From: Janthinobacterium sp. 67
GTDB taxonomy: Bacteria; Pseudomonadota; Gammaproteobacteria; Burkholderiales; Burkholderiaceae_D
Length of the DNA: 64,000 nucleotides
Reading direction: 5' to 3'
NCBI RefSeq assembly: GCF_002797895.1
Contig: NZ_PGES01000001.1
Span: forward strand, 5,766,001-5,830,000
The notes under the pieces were generated by a model that saw only the letters and a list, made by a program, of their open reading frames with translations, searched no databases and was not told the origin of the DNA. Shown here piece by piece: positions 28,232-36,532 of this stretch (its first letter is position 1; the number at the start of each line of letters is the position of its first letter). The position numbers and the translations under genes are program-made.

Positions 28232-28948
28232 TCAGGCTGCCACGGATTTGATGCGTATCAGTTTGCCGTCCACCATGTGCAGGCCGCATTCTTTCGAATC
28301 CGGGTTTTCCCACCACCAGCGTCCGGCACGCACATCTTCGCCCGGCTGCACGGCCCGCGTGCACGGTTCGCAGCCGATCGACGGGTAGCCCTGGTCGTGC
28401 AACGCGTTGTAGGGCACGTCGTTGGCGCGGATATAGGCCCACACGTCTTCTTCCGACCAGTCCGCCAGCGGGTTGAATTTCGTCATCGCGTGCGCCGTAT
28501 CAATCTCCTGCACGTGCAATTCGGCGCGCGTGGTGGACTGGGCGCGGCGCTGTCCCGTGACCCAGGCCTTGTTGCCGGCCAGGGCGCGGCCCAGCGGTTC
28601 GACCTTGCGGATGCGGCAGCATTCGCGGCGCATCTCGACGCTGTTATAAAAGGCGTTGAGGCCGTTCTGTTCCACGTAGGCCGCCACGGCTTCCGGCTGC
28701 GGGCGGTACAGGGTGATGTCGTGGTCGTAACGGGCCTTGACCTTGTCGAGCACGGCCAGGGTTTCCTGGTGCAGGCGGCCTGTTTCCAAGGAGAAGATGC
28801 CGATGGGCAGCTTCGCCTTGAGTATCATGTCGGTCAGCACCATGTCTTCGGCTGCCAGGCTGGACGCGAACACGGCCGGCGAAAAATCCGCCGCGATGCG
28901 TGCCAGCGTTTGCTCGGTGGCGTCAATCAAAGAAGTCAAATCGCTCAT
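28232..28948 (-). CDS. cysH: assimilatory APS reductase (CysH family)
   Basis: Thioredoxin-dependent reductase of 238 residues making sulfite from an activated sulfate. Two cysteine pairs, Cys110-Cys111 (RRECCRIRK) and Cys193/Cys196 (GCEPCTRA), are the 4Fe-4S ligands that mark APS reductases and are absent from PAPS reductases such as E. coli CysH. The C-terminal KECGLH carries the catalytic Cys. The N-terminal PP-loop-like part (FASSLAAEDMVLTDMI) is normal. APS as substrate also fits the absence of a CysC kinase in the cluster. Confidence 0.93.
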   Translation of the reverse strand: MSDLTSLIDATEQTLARIAADFSPAVFASSLAAEDMVLTDMILKAKLPIGIFSLETGRLHQETLAVLDKVKARYDHDITLYRPQPEAVAAYVEQNGLNAFYNSVEMRRECCRIRKVEPLGRALAGNKAWVTGQRRAQSTTRAELHVQEIDTAHAMTKFNPLADWSEEDVWAYIRANDVPYNALHDQGYPSIGCEPCTRAVQPGEDVRAGRWWWENPDSKECGLHMVDGKLIRIKSVAA

Positions 28949-28957
28949 GATCGGTCC

Positions 28958-29518
28958 TCAGATGCCGGCCGCGTTGTCGAGGTCAGGATTCTGGCCTTCG
29001 CGCTGGTGGCGGCGGAACAGCGGCGACTTTTGATCCCACGAAGCTTGGTAGGTTTCCGAAAAGACAGACAAACCTTTCAGGGCGTCATGGATGCTGCGGT
29101 CCGGGCGCGTCGCGTACGCATCGAAGCCGACCCGGTGCATCGAGAACAGCTGGTCGCGCAGCACGTCGCCGATGGCGCGCAGTTCGCCCTGGAAACCGAG
29201 GCGGGCGCGCAGGTTGAAGGCGATGGAATAGCCGCGGCCATCCGTGAATTTCGGGAAATCCACGCCAATGACGGGCAGTTGCGCCACGTCGGCCGCCAGT
29301 TCTTCCGGGCGCTCGTCGCTGGCCAGCCATACGCCGATGTCGGGCAGGCGCGCGGCCAAGGCCTCGCGCTGGGCTTGCCATACTGGCAGCGGCACGATGA
29401 CCTTGCCGGCTGGCACGACGACCGTTTCCGGCGTGTCGGTTTCATCGAGGCGCAGCAAGCCCCAGGTATTCGGCACCACGGTGGCGTTCTTGATGATTTC
29501 TTCGCGTACTTCAAACAT
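28958..29518 (-). CDS. DUF934 family protein, sulfite reductase partner
   Basis: Product of 186 residues in the DUF934 family, recognised by WLASDERPEELA, a central FPKFTDGRGYSIAFNLR and then LRAIGDVLRDQLFSMHRVGFD. The family has no proven activity but in betaproteobacteria is regularly encoded between cysI and cysH. The start overlaps the last 8 bases of cysI. No cysteine cluster or cofactor motif is evident. A helper or electron-transfer role for CysI is inferred from context. Confidence 0.9.
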   Translation of the reverse strand: MFEVREEIIKNATVVPNTWGLLRLDETDTPETVVVPAGKVIVPLPVWQAQREALAARLPDIGVWLASDERPEELAADVAQLPVIGVDFPKFTDGRGYSIAFNLRARLGFQGELRAIGDVLRDQLFSMHRVGFDAYATRPDRSIHDALKGLSVFSETYQASWDQKSPLFRRHQREGQNPDLDNAAGI

Positions 29519-31199
29519 ATTCGTCTTCTCCCACCAGGTTGCCGACCGTGATCGGCGTTGCATATACGTGTTCCTTGAACGGCGCCAGGCCCAGGCGCTG
29601 GGCCGTGTCGACGAAGCGCTCGCCTTCGTGGCGGTCGCGCACGTAGACGTGCAGCAGGCGGCCAATGACTTCAGGCATCTGCAGGGAAGAGAACGATGGT
29701 CCGATGATCTTGCCGATGGCCGCGTTGTTGCCTTGCGCGCCGCCGATCGACACTTGATACCATTCGCTGCCATCCTTGTCGACGCCGAGGATGCCGATGC
29801 TGCCCACGTGATGGTGGCCGCAGGCATTGATGCAGCCGGAAATATTCAGTTCGATCTCGCCGATGTCGTGCTGGAAGTCGATGCTGTCGAAGCGTTCCGC
29901 GATGGCGGCCGCGATCGGCAAGGACTTGGCGTTGGCCAGCGAGCAGAAGTCGCCGCCGGGGCAGCAGATCATGTCCGTCAGCAAACCGATGTTCGGCGTG
30001 GCCAGGCCATGCGCCTTGGCTTCCTGCCACAGGGCAAACAATTTCGACTGTTCCACGTCGGCCAGCACCAGGTTTTGCTCGTGCGTCACGCGCAGTTCGC
30101 CAAAGCTGTAGCGGTCGGCCAGATCGGCCACGAAGTCGATCTGCTCGGCCGTCGCGTCGCCGGGCGGCACGCCCGTTTTCTTCAGGGACAGCACCACGGC
30201 CACGTAGCCGGGGCGCTGGTGCGGCTTGACGTTGCGCGCCAGCCAGTTGACATAGGCCTTGTTGTCCGCGTGTTCGGCCTTGTAGTCGAGTTCCGGCAGG
30301 GCAAGGTAGGCAGGCGGATTGAAGAAGTCCGCCACGCGCTGCATTTCCTCGGCCGTCAAGGTTTCCGGGCCGTCTTTCAAGTCGACCCACTCTGCTTCCA
30401 CCTGGCGCGTGAATTCTTCGACGCCGATGGCTTTCAGCAAAATCTTGATGCGCGCCTTGTATTTGTTGTCGCGGCGACCGTGCAGGTTGTACACGCGCAT
30501 GATGGCCTGGATGTAGGTCAGCAAATGCTGCCACGGCAGGAAGTCGCGCACGACGCTGCCCAAAATCGGCGTGCGGCCCATGCCGCCGCCGGCCATCACC
30601 TTGAAGCCCACTTCGCCAGCGGCGTTGCGCACGGCCGTCAAGCCGATATCGTGCACGGCAATGGCGGCGCGGTCTTCCTCGGCGCCATTGATGGCGACCT
30701 TGAATTTACGTGGCAGGGCGATGAACTCGGGGTGGAAGGTGCTCCACTGGCGCAATACTTCCGCGTACGGGCGCGGATCGATGATTTCATCGGCCGCGAC
30801 GCCGGCGAACGGGTCCGATGTTGTATTTCGGATACAGTTGCCCGAGGTCTGGATCGCGTGCATTTCCACGGAAGCGAGGTCCGTCAGGATATCGGGAGTC
30901 TGCTCCAGCTCGATCCAGTTGAACTGGATGTTCTGGCGCGTCGTGAAGTGGCCATAGCCGCGGTCGTACTTGCGCGCGATGTGCGCGAACATGCGCATCT
31001 GCTTGGACGACAGCAAGCCGTAGGGCACGGCGATGCGCAGCATGTAGGCGTGGCGTTGCATGTATAGGCCGTTTTGCAGGCGCAGCGGAATGAATTCCTC
31101 TTCCGTCAGTTCATTGGCGATACGGCGCGCAACCTGGTCTCGGTACTGGGCGATGCGTTCTTTGATGATGAGGTGGTCGTACTGATCGTAATGGTACAT
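29511..31199 (-). CDS. cysI: sulfite reductase hemoprotein, CysI/NirA type
   Basis: Siroheme and 4Fe-4S enzyme of 562 residues reducing sulfite to sulfide. The duplicated ferredoxin-like half domains are present, with TSGNCIRNTTSDPF, then the cluster and siroheme ligands ICCPGGDFCSLANAKS and LNISGCINACGHHHVG. No flavoprotein CysJ gene is nearby, so electrons probably come from ferredoxin or another partner. It is 81 bases downstream of the TauE/SafE gene and overlaps DUF934. Confidence 0.95.
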   Translation of the reverse strand: MYHYDQYDHLIIKERIAQYRDQVARRIANELTEEEFIPLRLQNGLYMQRHAYMLRIAVPYGLLSSKQMRMFAHIARKYDRGYGHFTTRQNIQFNWIELEQTPDILTDLASVEMHAIQTSGNCIRNTTSDPFAGVAADEIIDPRPYAEVLRQWSTFHPEFIALPRKFKVAINGAEEDRAAIAVHDIGLTAVRNAAGEVGFKVMAGGGMGRTPILGSVVRDFLPWQHLLTYIQAIMRVYNLHGRRDNKYKARIKILLKAIGVEEFTRQVEAEWVDLKDGPETLTAEEMQRVADFFNPPAYLALPELDYKAEHADNKAYVNWLARNVKPHQRPGYVAVVLSLKKTGVPPGDATAEQIDFVADLADRYSFGELRVTHEQNLVLADVEQSKLFALWQEAKAHGLATPNIGLLTDMICCPGGDFCSLANAKSLPIAAAIAERFDSIDFQHDIGEIELNISGCINACGHHHVGSIGILGVDKDGSEWYQVSIGGAQGNNAAIGKIIGPSFSSLQMPEVIGRLLHVYVRDRHEGERFVDTAQRLGLAPFKEHVYATPITVGNLVGEDEYV

Positions 31200-31280
31200 A
31201 TCAATTCCTAAAAAAGCCGGGGTGCTGGAAGATTGCCTGGGATTATGTTCTTGATACTGCTCTAGTCACTTGTTCGGTAA

Positions 31281-32054
31281 TTAATAGATTAGCTTCACTG
31301 CCACGCCGGTCAAGGTCATCGCCAGCAGCACGCGTAAAAACTTTTCCGGCACGGAGCGGGCTACCCAGGAACCGAGCGTGATGCCGGGCAGGGAGCCGAC
31401 CAGCAAGGAAGCCAGCAATTCCCAGTGGATGGAGCCGAGCCACCAGTGGCCCAGGGCGGCGATGGCCGTCAGGGGCACGGCGTAGGCGATATCGGTGCCC
31501 GCCACTTCGGCTGAGCTCATGCGTGGATACAGCATCACCAGCAAGGTGGCGCCGATGGCGCCGGCGCCAATCGACGAGACCGTCACCAGCACGCCCAGCA
31601 CGGCGCCGGCAATAATGGTTGCGGCGGCAAGCTTGTTGCCTTGCAATTGTTTCTCGGGGTGTGCGTTGATCCAGGCCAGCATGCGGCCCTTGAAGATCAG
31701 CGCCACGACGGTCAGCAGTACGGAGGCGGCGATCGAGTAACGGATGATCTGGCCGATTTCCGGCGACAGGGTGCCGAACGATTTGAGCGCCAGGGTCGCG
31801 ATGACGGCGGCGGGCAGGGCGCCGATGCACAGGCGCTTGACGATATCCCAGCGGACGGTGCCGCGCAGGCGGTGCGTCAATGTGCCGGCGCTCTTGGTGA
31901 TCGAGGCGAACGCCAGGTCGGTACCGACGGCCACGGAAGGCGGCACGCCAAACAGCAGGGTTAACAGCGGCGTCATCAGCGAGCCGCCACCCACACCGGT
32001 CATTCCTACGAGTAATCCTACGGCAAATCCTGAGACTATATAAGACAAAGTCAT
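31281..32054 (-). CDS. TauE/SafE family sulfite or anion permease
   Basis: Membrane protein of 257 residues with about eight hydrophobic segments. The family signature is VGMTGVGGGSLMTPLL at the N-terminus, with a second copy of the pattern near AGAVLGVLVTVSSIGAGAIG. Members move sulfite, sulfoacetate or related anions. Being first in the cys transcript, divergent from cysB, it may export excess sulfite or take up a sulfur source; the direction is not known. Confidence 0.9.
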   Translation of the reverse strand: MTLSYIVSGFAVGLLVGMTGVGGGSLMTPLLTLLFGVPPSVAVGTDLAFASITKSAGTLTHRLRGTVRWDIVKRLCIGALPAAVIATLALKSFGTLSPEIGQIIRYSIAASVLLTVVALIFKGRMLAWINAHPEKQLQGNKLAAATIIAGAVLGVLVTVSSIGAGAIGATLLVMLYPRMSSAEVAGTDIAYAVPLTAIAALGHWWLGSIHWELLASLLVGSLPGITLGSWVARSVPEKFLRVLLAMTLTGVAVKLIY

Positions 32055-32214
32055 GCTTGCACCCCCAAAGTACCCGCAATAGTAATAAACTTAGTGTTTA
32101 TTCCAAACTACTAAGTACGCATTTGCTTATATGCGATATGCGTATATGCATGAACGTAAAATCATGGGTGGGGCGGAAACTCGGCAAATCACGGCAATCT
32201 AGGGCAAACCAGCA
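32055..32214. promoter_or_regulatory. divergent control region of the cys cluster and cysB
   Basis: The 160-base gap holds the start of the whole minus-strand sulfur operon and of cysB. It is AT-rich, with the palindromic run ATATGCGATATGCGTATATGCAT around 32130-32150. CysB is a LysR-type regulator that usually acts at such sites. Exact boxes could not be assigned by eye. Confidence 0.45.
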
Positions 32215-33156
32215 ATGAATCTCCATCAACTGCGCTTCGTGCGCGAAGCGGTCCGGCAGAACTACAACCTGACGGACGCCGCCAAGGCTTTGTTTACGTC
32301 GCAACCGGGCGTATCGAAAGCCATTATCGAGCTGGAAGAGGAATTGGGCGTGGATATTTTTACGCGCCACGGCAAGCGCATCCGCGGCTTGACGGAGCCG
32401 GGCCGCCTGGTGCTGGAATCGGTCGAGCTGATCATGCAGGAAATCGACAGCATGAAACGCATCGGCAAGGAATTCGCGGCGCAGGACAGCGGCAGCTTTA
32501 CCATTGCCACCACGCATACGCAGGCGCGCTACACCTTGCCCAAGGTCGTGCAAGCCTTCATGCTGAAGTTTCCGAAGGTAAGATTGTCTTTGCTGCAAGG
32601 TAACCCGCGCCAGATCGCCGAGATGGTGCAGCGCGACCAGGCCGACCTTGCCATCGCCACGGAATCGATCGCCGCCATCGATGGCTTGATCACCTTGCCA
32701 TGCTATCAATGGGAGCACGTGGTGGTGGTGCCGCTCGACCATCCGCTGCTCAAGTCGAAGTCCGTAACCCTGGAAGAAATCGCCGCCTTCCCCCTGATTA
32801 CCTATGACAGCGCGTTCGCCGGACGCAACAAGATCGACCATGCTTTCGTGCTGCGCGGCCTGAAGCCGGACATCTTGCTCGAAGCCATCGATGCGGACGT
32901 GATCAAGACTTATGTCGAGTTGGGCATGGGGATTGGTATCATAGCGGGTATGGCCTTCGATGCCGAGCGCGACAAAGGCTTGCGCGCCATCCCCGTCGGC
33001 CATCTGTTCGGCATGAATGTGTCGCGTGTGGCCGTCAAGCAGGGCGCGTATTTGCGCAGCTATATCTATACCTTTATCGAGTTGCTGACACCGACCCTGA
33101 ACCGCAAGCTCATCGAGCAGGCGATGAGCGGTGATAAAGAGCACTACGAACTATAA
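32215..33156 (+). CDS. cysB: CysB-type LysR regulator
   Basis: Transcription regulator of 313 residues, with an N-terminal winged helix-turn-helix (MNLHQLRFVREAVRQNYNL start, LFTSQPGVSKAI recognition region) and a C-terminal inducer domain (about 90-300). The N-terminal NLTDAAK and central TTHTQARYTLP are characteristic of CysB/Cbl, which sense O-acetylserine or sulfate. It is divergent from the sulfur cluster it is expected to control. A methyltransferase gene follows after 61 bases. Confidence 0.95.
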   Translation: MNLHQLRFVREAVRQNYNLTDAAKALFTSQPGVSKAIIELEEELGVDIFTRHGKRIRGLTEPGRLVLESVELIMQEIDSMKRIGKEFAAQDSGSFTIATTHTQARYTLPKVVQAFMLKFPKVRLSLLQGNPRQIAEMVQRDQADLAIATESIAAIDGLITLPCYQWEHVVVVPLDHPLLKSKSVTLEEIAAFPLITYDSAFAGRNKIDHAFVLRGLKPDILLEAIDADVIKTYVELGMGIGIIAGMAFDAERDKGLRAIPVGHLFGMNVSRVAVKQGAYLRSYIYTFIELLTPTLNRKLIEQAMSGDKEHYEL

Positions 33157-33217
33157 ACAATGCATGAAGTCGGCCGGGCGGTTGCCTGGCCAAGATTATT
33201 TAAGAAGAGAAGAAACA

Positions 33218-33868
33218 ATGATTACCGATCAGCTTGCCAAATATTACGCCACCATCGCGCAGCAGTACGAGCGCGTCTATGACAAGCCCGAACGCCAGGA
33301 AGACCTGGAAGTGTTGCGCGACAAGGTCGCCGACGTGCTCGAAGGCCACACCGTACTGGAACTGGCTTGCGGCACCGGCTACTGGACGGAAGTGGTCGCC
33401 GAGTCGGCCGAGTCCGTGCTGGCCACCGATATCAACGATGAAATGCTGGCGCTGGCCCAGGCGCGCGGCTTGCCTGACAACGTCAGTTTCGCCAAGCTTG
33501 ACGCTTTTAACTTGCCCGATGATTTGCAGGGCAAGTTCACTGCCGTGTTCGCCGGCTTCTGGTGGTCGCACGTCAAGCGCGAAGACCAGGACAAATACCT
33601 GAAGCAATTGCGCAGCAAGCTGGGCAAGGACATCCTGCTGGTGCTGATCGACAATTCCTATGTCGACGGCAGCAGCACCGTGATCGCGCGCACCGACCTG
33701 GAAGGAAATACCCACCAGTTCCGCACGACGGACGCGGGCGAGCGCTATGAAGTACTGAAGAATTTCCCATCGGATAGCCACCTGCGCAAGAAGTTTGCCC
33801 ACTCGGCCCGTGAAATTCGCATGAAGCGGCTGGAGTACTACTGGCTGCTGAGCTGCCGCCTGAAGTAA
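33218..33868 (+). CDS. class I SAM-dependent methyltransferase
   Basis: Cytoplasmic protein of 216 residues with a Rossmann-type SAM site (motif I VLELACGTGYWTEVVAE, acidic ATDINDEM after it, then FAGFWWSHV). The substrate is unknown. The ATG at 33218 is preferred because a purine-rich ribosome site (AAGAAGAGAAG) lies directly upstream; the longer frame only reads back into the cysB end. It may be co-transcribed with cysB. Confidence 0.88.
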   Translation: MITDQLAKYYATIAQQYERVYDKPERQEDLEVLRDKVADVLEGHTVLELACGTGYWTEVVAESAESVLATDINDEMLALAQARGLPDNVSFAKLDAFNLPDDLQGKFTAVFAGFWWSHVKREDQDKYLKQLRSKLGKDILLVLIDNSYVDGSSTVIARTDLEGNTHQFRTTDAGERYEVLKNFPSDSHLRKKFAHSAREIRMKRLEYYWLLSCRLK

Positions 33869-33886
33869 GGCTGATCTGTGTAGATG

Positions 33887-33985
33887 GTAGGTCGGATTAG
33901 CGGCGCAGCCGCGTAATCCGATACCGCCACCTTGCCAACAATGTTGTCGGATTACGCATGGCCTTGCCCCGCTAATCCGACCTAC
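33887..33985. repeat. REP-like double-hairpin element
   Basis: A 99-bp element is bounded by perfect 17-bp inverted repeats, GTAGGTCGGATTAGCGG at the left and its complement at the right. Inside, GCGTAATCCGA (33911-33921) and TCGGATTACGC (33947-33957) form a second inverted pair, so each half folds as its own hairpin. This is the layout of paired REP/BIME elements, and the TCGGATTA core is a motif seen in many proteobacterial intergenic repeats. It lies in the gap between the methyltransferase and porin genes. Confidence 0.8.
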
Positions 33986-34010
33986 GGTAAATAGGCCTTG
34001 CCGCCGCATG

Positions 34011-34034
34011 AACCGCCCTTGGGCGGTTTTTTTT
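34011..34034 (+). terminator. rho-independent terminator upstream of the porin gene
   Basis: AACCGCCC and GGGCGGTT pair around a two-base loop and eight T follow. It would end transcripts coming from cysB and the methyltransferase through the REP-like element. Confidence 0.85.
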
Positions 34035-34186
34035 CGCCTGTTGTTTTTATCTGACACGACGTTGTGCCAAAAAGCAACATCTTGTCGTTGTCATATTGTT
34101 GAAGTATTTGATGGGCATGATTCGGTTCAGCAGCTAAGCAGCTCAGCAGCGGCACACCTTGTCCAACCTAATGTAGAGAATCTCAA

Positions 34187-35134
34187 GTGAAAAAAATTAC
34201 TCTGGCAGCATTGATCATCGGCACCTTCGCAGCAGCTACGGCACAAGCACAATCGAACGTCACCGTGTACGGCCTGGTTGACCTTGGTATTGCCAAGACC
34301 ACTGGCCAGCCGACCGTCGAGCGCGAAAACAATGCGTCGCGCCTCGGTTTCAAGGGTACGGAAGATCTGGGTGGCGGCCTGTCCGCCATTTTCAACCTGG
34401 AAAGTGAATTCCTGGCCGACACTGGCGCGCAAAAAGGCGTGTTGTTCGACCGTCAAGCCTACGTGGGCTTGAAAGGCGCTTTCGGTACCGCCATCCTGGG
34501 CCGCACCAAGAACCTGGTCGATGGCACCATCGCCCGCGTCGACCCATTCAACACCTACGGTGTCGTCGGCAAGAACAATGAAACCCTGCTGCGTTCGGGC
34601 GTCGGCTCGTCGCGCGTCAACAATGCCGTGACCTACAACAGCCCAAGCTTTGAAGGTTTCGTGGGCAGCCTGCAATACGTGCTGAGCGAAGTCAACAGCG
34701 CTGACGCAGGCGTGATCGGCCTGGCAACCTACGACAATGGCCCAATCAGCTTGCACGCCGGCTACGAAAAAGCCGTGCAAGCAACGGCAACGGCCGCCAA
34801 GCCTGACCTGTGGTCCATCGGTGGCGGCTATAAATTCGGCCCAGCCAAGATCACGGCCGCCTACTCGAAAGGCGACACCAAAGTTGCCACGACTGGCGAA
34901 TTCAAGTCCTACCTGATCGGCCTGAACTACACGGTCGGCGGCGGCGATGCCAAAGTGTCGTATGGCAAGCAAGAGCAAAGCAACAACAAGTTCAAGGATC
35001 AGGACACCATCAAGGAATTCGGCGTCGGCTACGACTACCACCTGTCGAAGCGCACCGACGTGTACGCTTACGCTGGCCGCGAGCGCGTCAAGTCGCTGAC
35101 CTCGTACCAGATCGGCCTGGCACACAAATTCTAA
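34187..35134 (+). CDS. outer-membrane porin, Gram-negative (Neisseria) type
   Basis: General diffusion porin of 315 residues. The signal peptide (MKKITLAALIIGTFAAATAQA) is followed by SNVTVYGLVDLGI, a hallmark of betaproteobacterial porins. Alternating strands and the L3-like GRTKNLVDG/PFNTYG stretch follow. The C-terminus ends in HKF, the aromatic end read by the BAM complex. The start is a GTG with a weak GAGA site. The 150-base leader between the terminator and the gene holds CAGC-rich repeats at about 34132-34150 and probably the promoter. It ends in its own terminator. Confidence 0.94.
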   Translation: MKKITLAALIIGTFAAATAQAQSNVTVYGLVDLGIAKTTGQPTVERENNASRLGFKGTEDLGGGLSAIFNLESEFLADTGAQKGVLFDRQAYVGLKGAFGTAILGRTKNLVDGTIARVDPFNTYGVVGKNNETLLRSGVGSSRVNNAVTYNSPSFEGFVGSLQYVLSEVNSADAGVIGLATYDNGPISLHAGYEKAVQATATAAKPDLWSIGGGYKFGPAKITAAYSKGDTKVATTGEFKSYLIGLNYTVGGGDAKVSYGKQEQSNNKFKDQDTIKEFGVGYDYHLSKRTDVYAYAGRERVKSLTSYQIGLAHKF

Positions 35135-35158
35135 GCATCGTTCGATGTGACGAAGTGG

Positions 35159-35183
35159 AAGGCGCCTGCGGGCGCCTTTTTTA
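35159..35183 (+). terminator. rho-independent terminator after the porin gene
   Basis: AAGGCGCC and GGCGCCTT pair around a short loop and a T run follows. The last bases overlap the stop codon of the convergent kinase gene (35181-35183). Confidence 0.88.
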
Positions 35184-36371
35184 TTGCATCGCCGCCGCGG
35201 CCTCCTCGGCATGCATGGGCAGCGAGATTTCGATGCGCGTGCCACCCAGTTCGCTATCGGCGCCGATATGGATGTTGCCATTCAAGCCCCATACCCGCTC
35301 GCGCATGCCCAGCAGCCCCAGGGCCGTGGCCTTTTCCATGTCGTGTTCGGCGATGCCGCGGCCGTCATCCTGGATGGTGATTGCCAAGGAAGAGTCGATG
35401 CGGTGCAGGGCGATGGTGATGTGGCTCGCTTCGGCATGGCGCGCGATATTCGTCAGCGCCTCCTGCACGATGCGATAGATGGCCGTGCTGCGCGCATCGT
35501 CGAGCACGAGGTCGGCTTCGTCGGCCAGCAAGTCGAAATGGATGGCGCGGCGCAGCAGGAAGTCGTGGCGCAGTTTTTGCAGCGCAAAATACAAGCCCCC
35601 TTCATCGAGGGCGCGCGGACGCAGGTTGCTGGCGATGCGCCGCAGCGAGGTGATGGCCGTCACCAGCAGGCCGTCCATGCTGTGCAGCAGCGCCTGCAGG
35701 GACGCGGTGGTGTCCGTGTGCTGGCGCACCAGGGTCAGGTCGACGCGCAGGGTGGCCAGCAACTGCCCCAGGTCATCATGCAATTCGCGCGCGATATGCT
35801 TGCGCTCTTCTTCGCGGATGGTTTGCAGCGCGCTCGACAATTCACGCAATTGCGAAAAGGAACGGGCCAGCTGTTCATGCATCTGCTGGCGCGCACTGAT
35901 GTCGCGCACGATGATGGTAAATACGCTCTGGCCATCTTCCTGCATGGCCGAGAGCGAGCCTTCGAGGGGAAACATGGCGCCATCGCTGCGCCGTCCCGTC
36001 AGGGTGTAATCGGTGGCACGGCGGCCCGTCAGGCGCAGCTCCTGGCAGATGTCGCCAAACGGCGGATCGCCATCGCGCTTGCCCAGTCCGCCCAGGGTAC
36101 GCAAGTCGCGCAGGATGTAGTGGCCCAGGCGCATGCCGCACATGGCGGCCGGCGTGTCGTCGAACAATCTGGCTGCTGCCGCGTTCGCATGCAGGATGAT
36201 TTGCCGGCTGTCGATGCTGATGATGGCGTCGCTGGCGCTGTCGATGATGGCCTGGCCGCGCGCCTGCTGTTGTCGGCGGGCTTTCAGTGGCGGAAACAGG
36301 CACAGCAAAAGCGCCGCCGCCATACCCAACGGCAAGAAGCGCAGCAGTGCGGGACTGCCTCGGTCGGGCAT
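35181..36371 (-). CDS. PAS sensor histidine kinase, NarL-type (HisKA_3), orphan
   Basis: Kinase of 396 residues: a short N-terminal hydrophobic segment (about 10-30) and a PAS domain (about 38-160, SASDAIISIDS start). A HisKA_3 dimerisation domain has His198 in IARELHDDLGQ, and the ATPase domain has DDGRGI and GLLGMRERV. Such kinases normally pair with a NarL/LuxR-type regulator, but the next gene upstream encodes a LytTR regulator with its own kinase. AAGGAGAG precedes the ATG at 36371. It converges on the porin gene. Confidence 0.92.
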   Translation of the reverse strand: MPDRGSPALLRFLPLGMAAALLLCLFPPLKARRQQQARGQAIIDSASDAIISIDSRQIILHANAAAARLFDDTPAAMCGMRLGHYILRDLRTLGGLGKRDGDPPFGDICQELRLTGRRATDYTLTGRRSDGAMFPLEGSLSAMQEDGQSVFTIIVRDISARQQMHEQLARSFSQLRELSSALQTIREEERKHIARELHDDLGQLLATLRVDLTLVRQHTDTTASLQALLHSMDGLLVTAITSLRRIASNLRPRALDEGGLYFALQKLRHDFLLRRAIHFDLLADEADLVLDDARSTAIYRIVQEALTNIARHAEASHITIALHRIDSSLAITIQDDGRGIAEHDMEKATALGLLGMRERVWGLNGNIHIGADSELGGTRIEISLPMHAEEAAAAMQ

Positions 36372-36532
36372 GGGGCTCTCCTTGCGAACGTGGGCGAAGG
36401 CAGGCAGTGCAGGAATGGCGGGCGAGACTTGATATAGCCTATGCCTGCTGGCGTGGCACGGTTTGATGTGGCGCAGGAAGGGGGCAGAAGAGAGTGCGCC
36501 GCGCCGGCCTGGGCCTGGCGGCGGCGAGAGAC

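Noticed and set aside
34132..34150. CAGC-rich repeats in the porin leader as a phase-variable tract
   Set aside because: The units are imperfect and too few, and lie outside the coding sequence, so slippage control is not supported.
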